Below the pieces are notes generated by a model that saw only the letters and a program-made list of their open reading frames with translations, had not been told where the DNA came from and searched no databases. From positions 62,001 to 126,000 of the forward strand of contig DATGXG010000013.1 in the NCBI GenBank assembly GCA_035299085.1: a DNA stretch of 64,000 nt, written 5' to 3'. Position 1 is the first letter of the stretch; the number at the start of each line of letters is the position of its first letter. Positions 9,190 through 17,157 of this stretch are shown here, piece after piece. The DNA comes from Bacteroidales bacterium. GTDB taxonomy: Bacteria > Bacteroidota > Bacteroidia > Bacteroidales > UBA10428. A program made the translations under genes and the position numbers.

Positions 9190-9234
9190 AGAAGCCCTGT
9201 ATAAGCTAAAATATGTAGCTTTTACAGGGCTTCT
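9190..9234. terminator. Bidirectional hairpin terminator
   Basis: A perfect 12-bp stem (AGAAGCCCTGTA with TACAGGGCTTCT) continues, after a single mismatch, into a 5-bp stem AAGCT/AGCTT with a 9-nt loop. It sits between the convergent genes ending at 9137 and 9286 and can serve both strands. The T-tracts are short. Confidence 0.7.
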
Positions 9235-9285
9235 TTAAACTATTCTTTTCTAAAACTCTAAACCTCTGAACTTCTAAACAGCTTA

Positions 9286-10386
9286 CTATCTGAACGAAAT
9301 TCCCAGCCCTCCTGTCAAAACACTGTAATTTGCCCAGCTGTAATCAAAATGAATGGTGACAACAGCAAGTTTAAACCGAATTCCTGCATTAAATCTGGGT
9401 TTTGTAATGCTTCCGTCCTGGTTTTTTATTTCCATTGAAAGAGGGTTAGGGGTCGAAATAACGACTGGTTGAAATTCGCCTTCAGGGACCGTTATAATGG
9501 GGAAATTTCCTTCAAATTTCAGGTTCGTTTTTGTTGTAACCCAACCGATTCCTCCATAAAATGTAACAACTTTTAAGTCGGCTGCCAATAAAAGATTTGC
9601 TGTATGGCTTTTTACCCATAGTTTCATATACTGGTCTTCCCAGTTATTTTCACCGCGCACCTCAAGGGATTCAGCATTTACAGTACCCGGATCGATGTTC
9701 ATGGAAACAAACGTATGAAGTTTTGTATAGCCATACATGACCGACATTTTGAAAACCGGAATTCTTTTAACACCCGGTATCCATTGTTTAATATCATGTC
9801 TTCCTCCGATGCCCCATAAGCCAATTTCATTTCCTTTCATTTGAATGTCAGGAAAATATCGGAACATAACATCAGTCCCTTTTATTAAACCGACACCGGC
9901 CTGAATCATGGGGCCTGGCACAACACCTACATTAAGTCCCTGTGGCATTCTAAATGCATCCACACTATATACGACATTGCCATCTCCATCTTTAACATTA
10001 TAAACAAGCATGGGCCCATTTTCATTATCACCTGAAACAGATTGGGAAACATTACTTTCAGATGGTCCCAGTTTCAAAACATTCAGGGCATTATTATCAA
10101 TAGTAAATGTCTTATCGGAACTTGGGATAAATGCTACGTTTCCGGTAAAGGTGATGTCAAATCCTCCTAATTTATGAGGCTCTGCCGTGTTATACCATCC
10201 ACCGCTAAGTGCAGCCCCGAAGCCATTAATAGCGGGAGTTATATATGGCTGCAGCAGGGTTTTTGCATCCATTGTTCCTCCGGCGACCAGGTTTCCGATT
10301 TCTTCAATCTGGGCAAAGGTTGGGGTAATTATGACTGAAGCAAGGACAATTACCAGTAACCACGCTGGTTTTTGAAATTTTTTCAT
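9286..10386 (-). CDS. DUF6588-like exported protein
   Basis: 366 aa from the ATG at 10386; the frame can be extended by three codons to a TTG, which is less likely. It has an N-terminal signal peptide (WLLVIVLASVIITPTFAQ). The early segment, TLLQPYITPAINGFGAALSGGWYNTAEPHKLGGFDITF, resembles the opening of the Bacteroidota DUF6588 family as I remember it. The rest alternates in a way expected of a beta-barrel and ends GGLGISFR. It is probably an outer-membrane or periplasmic protein of unknown function. It stands alone on the minus strand. Confidence 0.65.
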   Translation of the reverse strand: MKKFQKPAWLLVIVLASVIITPTFAQIEEIGNLVAGGTMDAKTLLQPYITPAINGFGAALSGGWYNTAEPHKLGGFDITFTGNVAFIPSSDKTFTIDNNALNVLKLGPSESNVSQSVSGDNENGPMLVYNVKDGDGNVVYSVDAFRMPQGLNVGVVPGPMIQAGVGLIKGTDVMFRYFPDIQMKGNEIGLWGIGGRHDIKQWIPGVKRIPVFKMSVMYGYTKLHTFVSMNIDPGTVNAESLEVRGENNWEDQYMKLWVKSHTANLLLAADLKVVTFYGGIGWVTTKTNLKFEGNFPIITVPEGEFQPVVISTPNPLSMEIKNQDGSITKPRFNAGIRFKLAVVTIHFDYSWANYSVLTGGLGISFR

Positions 10387-10534
10387 TTTGCTCAAGTTTT
10401 AGTTTCGTTAGTCGTTTTTACGGTCAAAACAGATTATGGTTACTGCCAAAACTGTTAAAATATTTCATATACCGGTAATTAGATACTGTTTATAAAATAA
10501 AACCGATTTTTTTTTCTTGTTAAAAATTAGATAG

Positions 10535-10542
10535 TATATTTG
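10535..10542 (+). promoter_or_regulatory. Candidate promoter -7 box of tRNA-Lys
   Basis: TATATTTG matches TAnnTTTG exactly, about 57 nt before the mature tRNA 5' end. A TTG lies upstream at 10517-10519, with a spacer of 15 nt that is shorter than the usual 19-21. Confidence 0.45.
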
Positions 10543-10599
10543 CAACTCTTTAAAACAAAACGGCAGATTATTAGAAACGCTTTGTTTAAAGGGTGTTTA

Positions 10600-10672
10600 G
10601 ATCTAGTAGCTCAGTAGGTAGAGCACATCCCTTTTAAGGATGGGGTCCTGGGTTCGAATCCCAGCTGGATCA
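10600..10672 (+). tRNA. tRNA-Lys (anticodon UUU)
   Basis: A full cloverleaf can be drawn: acceptor GATCTAG/CTGGATC (one T-G pair); D stem GCTC/GAGC around AGTAGGTA; anticodon stem CATCC/GGATG around CTTTTAA; a 5-nt variable loop; T stem CTGGG/CCCAG around TTCGAAT; discriminator A at 10672. CCA is not encoded. Anticodon TTT reads AAA/AAG lysine codons. A terminator hairpin follows at 10688. Confidence 0.96.
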
Positions 10673-10798
10673 CAAAAGAATACAGGTCCCGCCCCTGGCG
10701 GGCTTTTTTATTATATAAAACCCTGCCAAGCTCGCTTGTGTAGGGTTTTATATAATAAAAAAGTAAGCAGCGATAGCTGCGGCCTGTATTCTTTTGTG
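10671..10798. repeat. 128-nt nested palindromic element directly after tRNA-Lys
   Basis: The outer arms 10671-10688 and 10781-10798 match over 17 of 18 positions as an inverted repeat. The inner arms 10703-10724 and 10742-10763 are a perfect 22-bp inverted repeat, with CAAGC/GCTTG inside the 17-nt loop. The left part also contains the tRNA terminator. The whole could extrude as a cruciform or be a small mobile palindrome inserted at the tRNA 3' end. Confidence 0.8.
10688..10709 (+). terminator. Intrinsic terminator of tRNA-Lys
   Basis: The stem CCCGCC/GGCGGG with loop CCT is followed by C and six T residues, 15 nt after the tRNA discriminator base. Confidence 0.85.
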
Positions 10799-10836
10799 CA
10801 AAGCCCCCTAAAAGCGGATCACGCAGTAATCCCAGC
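10788..10836. repeat. 49-nt direct repeat, copy 1
   Basis: Identical over 49 nt to 10854-10902, separated from it by 17 nt. The unit begins ATTCTTTTGTGCAAAG and ends GTAATCCCAGC. Its first 11 nt overlap the right arm of the palindrome at 10671-10798. Confidence 0.9.
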
Positions 10837-10853
10837 CCCTACCCTGGTCATCA

Positions 10854-10902
10854 ATTCTTTTGTGCAAAGCCCCCTAAAAGCGGATCACGCAGTAATCCCA
10901 GC
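10854..10902. repeat. 49-nt direct repeat, copy 2
   Basis: An exact copy of 10788-10836. It ends 4 nt before the stop codon of the minus-strand gene at 10907-11848, so it lies in that gene's 3' flank. Confidence 0.9.
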
Positions 10903-10906
10903 TTCC

Positions 10907-11848
10907 CTAAATGTACCTTGCCAACAATTGCTGAGTCTTTCTCACACCTGTGTCCTCACTCTGAGAATTTCCTTCAAACTCAACTCCTATGTACCCCTTA
11001 AAACCTGAATTTTTTACAATATCCAGCAACTTCTTATAATCAAGTTTCGGCTGTTCACCTTTTTCATCGAAATCATACGTTTTAGCACTTACACCTTTGG
11101 CATACTGAAGCAAAAGTTCAACTCCCTTATAAATATCATACATGTCCTTGCATCCATCCTGTATGGTTCCCCAGGGATCAGATATACAGAAATTGCCGAA
11201 GTCAGGCAAAGTGCCGACATTTTCTTTTCCTACCTGTTTCATCACATCACAAAGCCATTCTGCATCCGAAGTAACGCTTCCGTGATTTTCAACCACGACA
11301 TTTATGTTCATAGGCGCTGCAAATTCGCCCAGTTTCCCAAGGGCATTGACTGCAGCAGTTTTTCTTCCTTCGGGACTCCCCTTCCCGTGCAGGTTCACCC
11401 TTACAGTTGCACAACCCAGTACTTTGGCGGCTTCAATCCACTTTTTATGATTCTCTACCGATTGCATTAATGTTTTTTCATTGGGAACTGAAAGATCGCC
11501 TTCATCATCACACATCAGCAAGTGATTATATACACCGGCATCCTGGCTTCTTTTCAGCATTTCATTTAAATAGGTTTTGTCGGTGGCAGCCTTCTTAAAA
11601 TTCATTTTTGAACCTCCGAAGAACCCGTTTACATATTCAACCGCATTAATGCCGTAATCTCTTTTTGCAATCATTGCAAAATCAAGGTGGTCCATTTTCT
11701 TTGCCTTTATTGCCCGGTGAAATGACCATTCTGCTAACGAGATTTTAATACCGGAATCACCGGATGCTTGAATGGCAAGATTTGGCAATACCATTAGAGC
11801 ACCGGCTCCCATCAGGGATCGTTTTATGAAGGTCCTTCGTGTATTCAT
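10907..11848 (-). CDS. Sugar phosphate isomerase/epimerase-like TIM-barrel protein with Tat signal
   Basis: 313 aa. The N-terminus MNTRRTFIKRSLMGAGALMVLP is a twin-arginine signal (RRTFIK) followed by a hydrophobic stretch, so export to the periplasm is predicted. The mature part is of the xylose-isomerase-like TIM-barrel superfamily: GINAVEYVNGFFG, VRVNLHGKGSPEG, NINVVVENHGS (probable metal-site Glu), GTLPDFGNFC (Asp) and YIGVEFEGNSQSE (Glu). Metal-binding Glu/Asp/His residues are therefore kept, as in hydroxypyruvate isomerase/IolE/IolI-type proteins. Bacteroidota have many exported members of this group, usually tied to carbohydrate or inositol derivatives. The substrate is unknown and no pathway partner is adjacent. 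Confidence 0.82.
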   Translation of the reverse strand: MNTRRTFIKRSLMGAGALMVLPNLAIQASGDSGIKISLAEWSFHRAIKAKKMDHLDFAMIAKRDYGINAVEYVNGFFGGSKMNFKKAATDKTYLNEMLKRSQDAGVYNHLLMCDDEGDLSVPNEKTLMQSVENHKKWIEAAKVLGCATVRVNLHGKGSPEGRKTAAVNALGKLGEFAAPMNINVVVENHGSVTSDAEWLCDVMKQVGKENVGTLPDFGNFCISDPWGTIQDGCKDMYDIYKGVELLLQYAKGVSAKTYDFDEKGEQPKLDYKKLLDIVKNSGFKGYIGVEFEGNSQSEDTGVRKTQQLLARYI

Positions 11849-12040
11849 TTTGTATGTGTATTTATAGGTTCAGGTTTCTTAGCGGTAAAAGCATATTATA
11901 TATAAATATAAGAAAAATGCGTGCACACATGTGATTGACGGGAAAAGAAATCTGTCGTATTGAGATTTAATCATCTTTTAATCCTTTTTTAAGGTTCTTT
12001 TAATAAGGCTGGTGTTATCTTAATCCAACTATGACATACT

Positions 12041-12607
12041 ATGCCTTACATTCCAGTAGAAGAGCATTTGCCGGGCATAACCGGTCTGCTTGAATACAGC
12101 CCTGAAACCTCGGGACCACTACGCGATCTAACACAGATTCTGCTTCGCGGACCGTCTTCGCTTTCCTTTGGTGAGCGCGAACTTATTGCTTCCCTGATAT
12201 CATACAAAAATAACTGTCGTTTTTGTTACAGTGCACATTCTGCTGTAGCCCGGATTCTTACTGACGATAAGGATTTAATAAGCTCCATTCTCACGGATAT
12301 AGAAACTTCCCCTGTAAGTGAGAAAATGAAAGCGTTGTTGCAGATCGCTTCGCTGGTGCAAATCAGCGGGAAAAGTGTTACTGCCTCATCCATTGAAAGA
12401 GCAAAATCTGCGGGGGCAACCGACCAGGAAATTCATGATACCGTATTAATTGCGGCTCTTTTTTGCCTGTATAATCGGTATGTGGATGGCCTGAATACGG
12501 TAACCCCGTTAAACCCGGTATTCTATGAAAACCTTGCTGCCCGCATATCAAAAGGATACACCCGGCTACCTGGGGGATATGATCACTTAAAAAGTCAACC
12601 GATTTAA
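12041..12607 (+). CDS. AhpD-like carboxymuconolactone decarboxylase-family protein (copy 1)
   Basis: 188 aa, all-helical AhpD/CMD family. It has the redox CxxC motif as CRFC in NCRFCYSAHSAVA, with the downstream His of the AhpD proton relay, preceded by SFGERELIASLISYKNN. The C-terminal EIHDTVLIAALFCLYNRYVDGLNT is the usual second helix block. Such proteins act as peroxidases or thiol-disulfide reductases. A paralogue with the same layout lies at 16431-16979. The two bracket a TonB-dependent receptor and an MFS transporter, and gaps in this four-gene run are small (22, -4 and 1 nt), so they are probably one operon serving one substrate. Confidence 0.85.
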   Translation: MPYIPVEEHLPGITGLLEYSPETSGPLRDLTQILLRGPSSLSFGERELIASLISYKNNCRFCYSAHSAVARILTDDKDLISSILTDIETSPVSEKMKALLQIASLVQISGKSVTASSIERAKSAGATDQEIHDTVLIAALFCLYNRYVDGLNTVTPLNPVFYENLAARISKGYTRLPGGYDHLKSQPI

Positions 12608-12629
12608 CATAAACCTTTAAACCGATTTT

Positions 12630-15191
12630 ATGAGAAAAATTTTCCTATTAGCCGATTTGTTTGTTCCCCTCTTGCTGTTTTCCCAGCAGCCGGAAAGCAA
12701 TACATCTGCATCAGATTCAGCATCCCGTGTCTTCATGAATGAAGTGGTTGTATCCGCTTCCCGGGTACCCGAAAGTATATTGCGATCACCGGTGAGTGTT
12801 GAGAAACTCGATGCCACGGCAATCCATGAAACCCCTTCGTTCAGTTTCTATGAAGGGCTCCAGAATTTGAAATCACTTGAAATGGTAACCAGCGGCCTCA
12901 CTTATAAACAGGTAAATACAAGGGGATTCAATGATACAGGTAATTCACGTTTCCTTCAGCTTGTTGATGGCGTTGATAATCAAACGCCGGGACTGAGTTT
13001 TGCCGTTGGCAATTTGTTTGGTCTCAGTGAGCTGGATGTGGAGAGTGTTGAGCTTATCCCGGGCTCCGCTTCAGCTCTCTATGGTCCGGTTGCTTTCAAC
13101 GGTGTTTTATTAATGCGGTCGAAGGATCCGTTTAAATACCAGGGACTCAGCGCCCAGGTAAGGGCCGGGATGAACCATTTTGGTGAGAAATATGCAAATC
13201 CAACCGGTTTGTATGATTTTTCAATCCGTTATGCCAGGGCATTCAACAACAAACTGGCTTTCAAATTCAATGCTGCCTATTTTAGCGGATTAGACTGGTA
13301 TGCAACCAACTATACCGATGTGGATCCGGGAACCCCGGCAAACCAGAGAGGTATCAATAACCCCGCCAGGAATGCGCTTAATATTTATGGCGATGATGAA
13401 GCTCGCACCCTTGAAGGAATTGGCCGCGTATCACGTACAGGATACGAAGAACGATACTTACTCGATTATGATGTATACAGCCTTAAACTAAGCGGTGCCG
13501 TTCATTACCGGATCACTGACAATATGGAACTCGCCTACCAGTATAATTTCAACCAGGGACGTGCTGCATACACCGGAAGCAATCGTTTCCAGCTCAATAA
13601 CTTTGTATTTGAACAGCACAAGGTTGAATTAAAAGGCAGCAACTATTTTATAAGAGCTTATGCCAATATTGAAAATTCAAAAGATTCATATAATGGCAAA
13701 GGCCTCGGACAACTTATAAACAAAACATGGGTAAGGGATCTGGATGGCAATATCGTTCCTGATAACCAGGCTGATGACATGTGGTTTAATCGTTATGCTG
13801 CTGCTTATAATGGAACCATTGAAGGTGTTGCGGCAGGCAGCCATTCGGCGGCAAGGGCATTTGCCGATGAAGGAAGGTATTTACCCGGTTCAAAAGCTTT
13901 CAATAGCAAAAAGGATTCCCTTATAGGAGTTCAGGGTATCCAGGGGGCAGGAATACTGAGCCAGAGCAAATTTTATCATGTTGAAGGCCAGTATGACCTG
14001 AGCCAAAAAGTTCAGTTTGTTGAACTCCTTGTGGGAGGCAACTTCAGAATGTACGATATGTTTACCAACGGCACCCTCTTCGACGATATCAATAATAAAA
14101 TCACAATTAAAGAAGGCGGTGCATTTGTACAGGTCGGAAAAGAGCTCCTGGATGAAAAACTTAAAATTACCGGTTCGTTAAGGTATGATAAGAACCAGAA
14201 TTTTGAAGGAAGACTGACACCAAGGGCTACTCTTGTTTATACAGTGGCGCAAAATCATAATTTCAGGGCATCGTACCAGACTGGTTTTCGGAATCCTACG
14301 CCCGGAGATCAGTATATAAAACTGAATGCAGGTCCGATTACCATTCTGGGCGGCGTTCCTGATAACAGCAAAGGTATGAATGTGTATGAAAATACATTCA
14401 CGGCCGCTTCGCTGGGCCCCTTCTTTGGTGCATTCGGAGAGGCCGTTCAGGGGGGAGCATCACCCGAGGAAGCCGTTATGCTGGCAAAAGATCTTTTGGT
14501 AAAATCAAACGTTCCCTATATCAAGCCGGAAAGGGTTCAGACTTTTGAAATAGGTTACAAAGCGATTATTACAAAAAAAGTACTTGTTGATTTAAATTTC
14601 TATTTCAGCAGCTATCATGATTTCATCCTGAACCAGGTGGTGATGCAACCACAGAGCCCTGTTCTAGGCGATGATGGTAAAATAAACCCGTTGGCGGCCA
14701 TGGACTTGCTGAACGGAAACAGTCATTTATTCCAGCTTTATACAAATGCCAATGACAAGGTGACCTCAGAAGGTGCTACACTCGGATTAACCTGGCTGTT
14801 ACCCCATCGGTATACGCTGGGTGGCAATGTTACATGGGCAAAATTTAATTTGCTTAACGCAGATCCAAATGACATACCGGCATTCAATACGCCGGCCAAC
14901 AGAACGAATTTGACATTCGGGAACAATGCATTAAATGATCATATCGGATTCAGCTTAGCCTGGAGATGGCAGGATTCGTTCGACTGGTATGGCACATTCA
15001 ACCAGTTGAGACCGGGCAGAATCAATGCGTATTCCATTATTGATGCCCAGGTCAGCTACAGCTTTTCAAAAGTCCTGCTCCGGGTTGGTGCCAATAACCT
15101 GTTGAATAACCATATTTACCAGGCTTATGGTTCACCTTCAATAGGCGGGGTTTATTATGTTTCATTATTATTTGACGGACTTCTGAAATGA
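12630..15191 (+). CDS. TonB-dependent outer-membrane receptor
   Basis: 853 aa with a signal peptide (MRKIFLLADLFVPLLLFSQ). The plug domain begins at about residue 35 with NEVVVSASRVPESILRSPVSVEKL and contains RGFND, LVDGVDNQTPG and the GSASALYGPVAFNGVLLMRSKDP block. A long beta-barrel follows and ends VGANNLLNNHIYQAYGSPSIGGVYYVSLLFDGLLK. It has no N-terminal carboxypeptidase-like domain and no SusD partner, so it is not a SusC. It would take up a ligand across the outer membrane using TonB energy. Its TGA overlaps the ATG of the next gene (ATGA), indicating coupled translation with the MFS transporter, the likely inner-membrane step for the same compound. Confidence 0.92.
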   Translation: MRKIFLLADLFVPLLLFSQQPESNTSASDSASRVFMNEVVVSASRVPESILRSPVSVEKLDATAIHETPSFSFYEGLQNLKSLEMVTSGLTYKQVNTRGFNDTGNSRFLQLVDGVDNQTPGLSFAVGNLFGLSELDVESVELIPGSASALYGPVAFNGVLLMRSKDPFKYQGLSAQVRAGMNHFGEKYANPTGLYDFSIRYARAFNNKLAFKFNAAYFSGLDWYATNYTDVDPGTPANQRGINNPARNALNIYGDDEARTLEGIGRVSRTGYEERYLLDYDVYSLKLSGAVHYRITDNMELAYQYNFNQGRAAYTGSNRFQLNNFVFEQHKVELKGSNYFIRAYANIENSKDSYNGKGLGQLINKTWVRDLDGNIVPDNQADDMWFNRYAAAYNGTIEGVAAGSHSAARAFADEGRYLPGSKAFNSKKDSLIGVQGIQGAGILSQSKFYHVEGQYDLSQKVQFVELLVGGNFRMYDMFTNGTLFDDINNKITIKEGGAFVQVGKELLDEKLKITGSLRYDKNQNFEGRLTPRATLVYTVAQNHNFRASYQTGFRNPTPGDQYIKLNAGPITILGGVPDNSKGMNVYENTFTAASLGPFFGAFGEAVQGGASPEEAVMLAKDLLVKSNVPYIKPERVQTFEIGYKAIITKKVLVDLNFYFSSYHDFILNQVVMQPQSPVLGDDGKINPLAAMDLLNGNSHLFQLYTNANDKVTSEGATLGLTWLLPHRYTLGGNVTWAKFNLLNADPNDIPAFNTPANRTNLTFGNNALNDHIGFSLAWRWQDSFDWYGTFNQLRPGRINAYSIIDAQVSYSFSKVLLRVGANNLLNNHIYQAYGSPSIGGVYYVSLLFDGLLK

Positions 15192-16429
15192 CACATACAA
15201 CGCAAACAATTACAGTCGCCTACCGGTCAGAATCCTATGTGAGCTTCGGGTTATGGATCATGTTTGCGATTTGTCTTGTCGGAAATATTATGGCAGGAAG
15301 TGTATCAACGATCATGCCGGTTTACCTTCCTGCGATTTCAGGGGATTTAATTAAAGAATTTTCAGATGGACGAATTAGTGATATCAGCTCTTTTCTGAAT
15401 GCTTTTTATCTTGCAGGCTGGACAATCGGCGGTCTTACCTGGGGGTTAATAGCCGATAAAATCGGGAGGACACGTTCACTGGCTCTTTCTGTAAGTATGT
15501 TCGGCCTTTTCACCCTTTTAATCTCTTCTGCTCAGTCCTGGGAACTGCTTATGCTTTTCAGGTTTCTGAGTGGTTTCGGCGTAGGCGGAACCCTTGTAAT
15601 GAACACCACATTTCTCACAGAAGTATGGCCTGAAAAGACCAGGGAAGTTTTTGTGGGTATCCTTTCAATCGGATTTCCGATAGGGATCGTTTCATCAGGA
15701 ACCCTGAATTATATGATACCCCAGTGGAGAACAGGATTTTTGATCGGAACCATCCCGCTGATCATTGGTATTCTATCTTTCGGCCTGCTCAGGGAATCGG
15801 AAAAATGGAAAGTCTCCAGGAGTGAGCGCACCTCGCAACCGAATGTCATCCTCCTGAAGCAAAACAGGGCAAACCTGATCAATGGGGCTATCATTTACGG
15901 TTCCATGCTGATCGGACTTTGGGCTGTTTTTTCATGGTTGCCGACCTGGATACAGAACCTGCAGAATGTTCATACCGAGGGACAGGAAAGGAGCCTGGGA
16001 ATAATGCTTCTTGGCATGGGAGGCCTCGCCGGTGGTTTCTTTTCGGGATGGATAGCGAAATCCCTTGGGACCCGAAAGACTATGCTTCTTTGTTTTGGAG
16101 GCTCTTTTCTGATTGCTGTAATATTATTTAAGACAAACACCTCCTTTTCAAACCTTGTGCTTGTTGAAATTGGCCTCCTTGCATTTCTTTTCGGGATCAG
16201 CCAGGGCATGCTGGGATATTACATTCCTTTATTATTCCCTGTTTCAATAAGGGCTACTTCAACTGGTTTTTGCTATAACATTGGCCGCATATTCACAACT
16301 GCTGCTGTTTTCTTTATCGGATGGCTCGTAAATGTCCTTGGCGGTTACGGTAACTCCCTGTTGCTTTTTTCTTTAGTATTTCTTATTGGATTCATTGTAT
16401 TGTTTTATTCAAAAAAAATAACAAATTAA
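15188..16429 (+). CDS. MFS transporter
   Basis: 413 aa with about 12 transmembrane helices. The loop 2-3 motif GGLTWGLIADKIGRTRSLALS is the MFS motif A, and FLSGFGVGGTLVMNTTFLTEVWPEKTRE is the family's central motif, as in the sugar-phosphate/aromatic-acid symporter branch. The start ATG overlaps the TonB-receptor stop by 4 nt and its stop lies 1 nt before the next start, so it is in a tight operon. The substrate cannot be assigned. The presence of AhpD/CMD-type proteins on both sides would fit an aromatic acid or a redox-active compound, but this is speculation. Confidence 0.88.
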   Translation: MTHTTQTITVAYRSESYVSFGLWIMFAICLVGNIMAGSVSTIMPVYLPAISGDLIKEFSDGRISDISSFLNAFYLAGWTIGGLTWGLIADKIGRTRSLALSVSMFGLFTLLISSAQSWELLMLFRFLSGFGVGGTLVMNTTFLTEVWPEKTREVFVGILSIGFPIGIVSSGTLNYMIPQWRTGFLIGTIPLIIGILSFGLLRESEKWKVSRSERTSQPNVILLKQNRANLINGAIIYGSMLIGLWAVFSWLPTWIQNLQNVHTEGQERSLGIMLLGMGGLAGGFFSGWIAKSLGTRKTMLLCFGGSFLIAVILFKTNTSFSNLVLVEIGLLAFLFGISQGMLGYYIPLLFPVSIRATSTGFCYNIGRIFTTAAVFFIGWLVNVLGGYGNSLLLFSLVFLIGFIVLFYSKKITN

Positions 16430-16430
16430 T

Positions 16431-16979
16431 ATGGCTTACATACTGGTTCCGGAAGGACTTCCGGGTATAAGGGGATTGATGGCCTTCAGGCCTGAAACAT
16501 CTGCACCGCTTAATGATCTGGCTGAAGCCCTGCTTCGCGGTGATAACACACTTTCCAAAGGCGAGAGAGAGCTTATCGCAACCTTTGTTTCGGCTTTAAA
16601 CGACTGCTATTTTTGTCAGAATTCACATGGCGGATATGCGCAGCATTTTCTGAATTGCAGCACTGATTATATTGACCAGGTGAAAAAAGACTATTTGTCA
16701 GCACCCATGTCTGATAAAATGCGTGCCCTGCTTGCAATTGCTGAAAAAGTTCAAAAAGGCGGAAAAAATGTAACTGAAGAAATTGTAACAAATGCAAAAG
16801 ATAAAGGCGCGACAGATCATGAAATACATGATACTGTGCTTATTGCCGCGGCATTCTGCATGTTTAACAGGTATGTTGACGGGCTGGGCACCTGGGCGCC
16901 TGAAGACCGCCAGTATTATATCGAAAGGGCTGCTGAACGTGCCCACCTGGGGTATTCAAACTACGATCCGAAACAATAG
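16431..16979 (+). CDS. AhpD-like carboxymuconolactone decarboxylase-family protein (copy 2)
   Basis: 182 aa, paralogue of 12041-12607. Shared blocks include a proline-rich opening, LLRGDNTLSKGERELIATFVSALN, the CxxC as CYFC in DCYFCQNSHGGYA with the downstream His, and EIHDTVLIAAAFCMFNRYVDGLGT. The two copies differ in many surface residues, so the duplication is not recent. It is the last gene of the four-gene unit. A good terminator follows at 17088. An AhpD-like peroxidase or disulfide reductase role is expected from the CxxC/His pair. Confidence 0.86.
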   Translation: MAYILVPEGLPGIRGLMAFRPETSAPLNDLAEALLRGDNTLSKGERELIATFVSALNDCYFCQNSHGGYAQHFLNCSTDYIDQVKKDYLSAPMSDKMRALLAIAEKVQKGGKNVTEEIVTNAKDKGATDHEIHDTVLIAAAFCMFNRYVDGLGTWAPEDRQYYIERAAERAHLGYSNYDPKQ

Positions 16980-17087
16980 TATTTTTTTATGCAAAAATAT
17001 TTTGATTGAAATACTTTTCATAACTTTATATGACATTTGAGTTTTAGGTAGTTTGTCTCAACAGATGTGAGTGATATTCTTCCCCTT

Positions 17088-17114
17088 AAAGGGCTCCTAT
17101 TCGGGAGCCCTTTT
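17088..17114 (+). terminator. Intrinsic terminator
   Basis: AAAGGGCTCC pairs with GGAGCCCTTT across a 6-nt loop and is followed by T-rich sequence. It ends the AhpD/TonB/MFS/AhpD unit. Confidence 0.85.
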
Positions 17115-17157
17115 ATATTGCTGTCATACTTTTATGTATTTTTGAAAAAAGATCACA

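Noticed and set aside
10788..10902. Possible CRISPR array
   Set aside because: There are only two copies, the unit is 49 nt, the gap only 17 nt, and no cas genes are present.
10640..11008. A 122-codon plus-strand open frame
   Set aside because: It runs through the tRNA 3' half, the palindrome, both 49-nt repeats and the 3' end of the opposite gene; it repeats itself because of the DNA repeats and has no protein-like features.
12630..15191. SusC-type receptor of a polysaccharide locus
   Set aside because: It lacks the N-terminal carboxypeptidase-like domain, there is no SusD gene, and the neighbours are MFS and AhpD-like genes.
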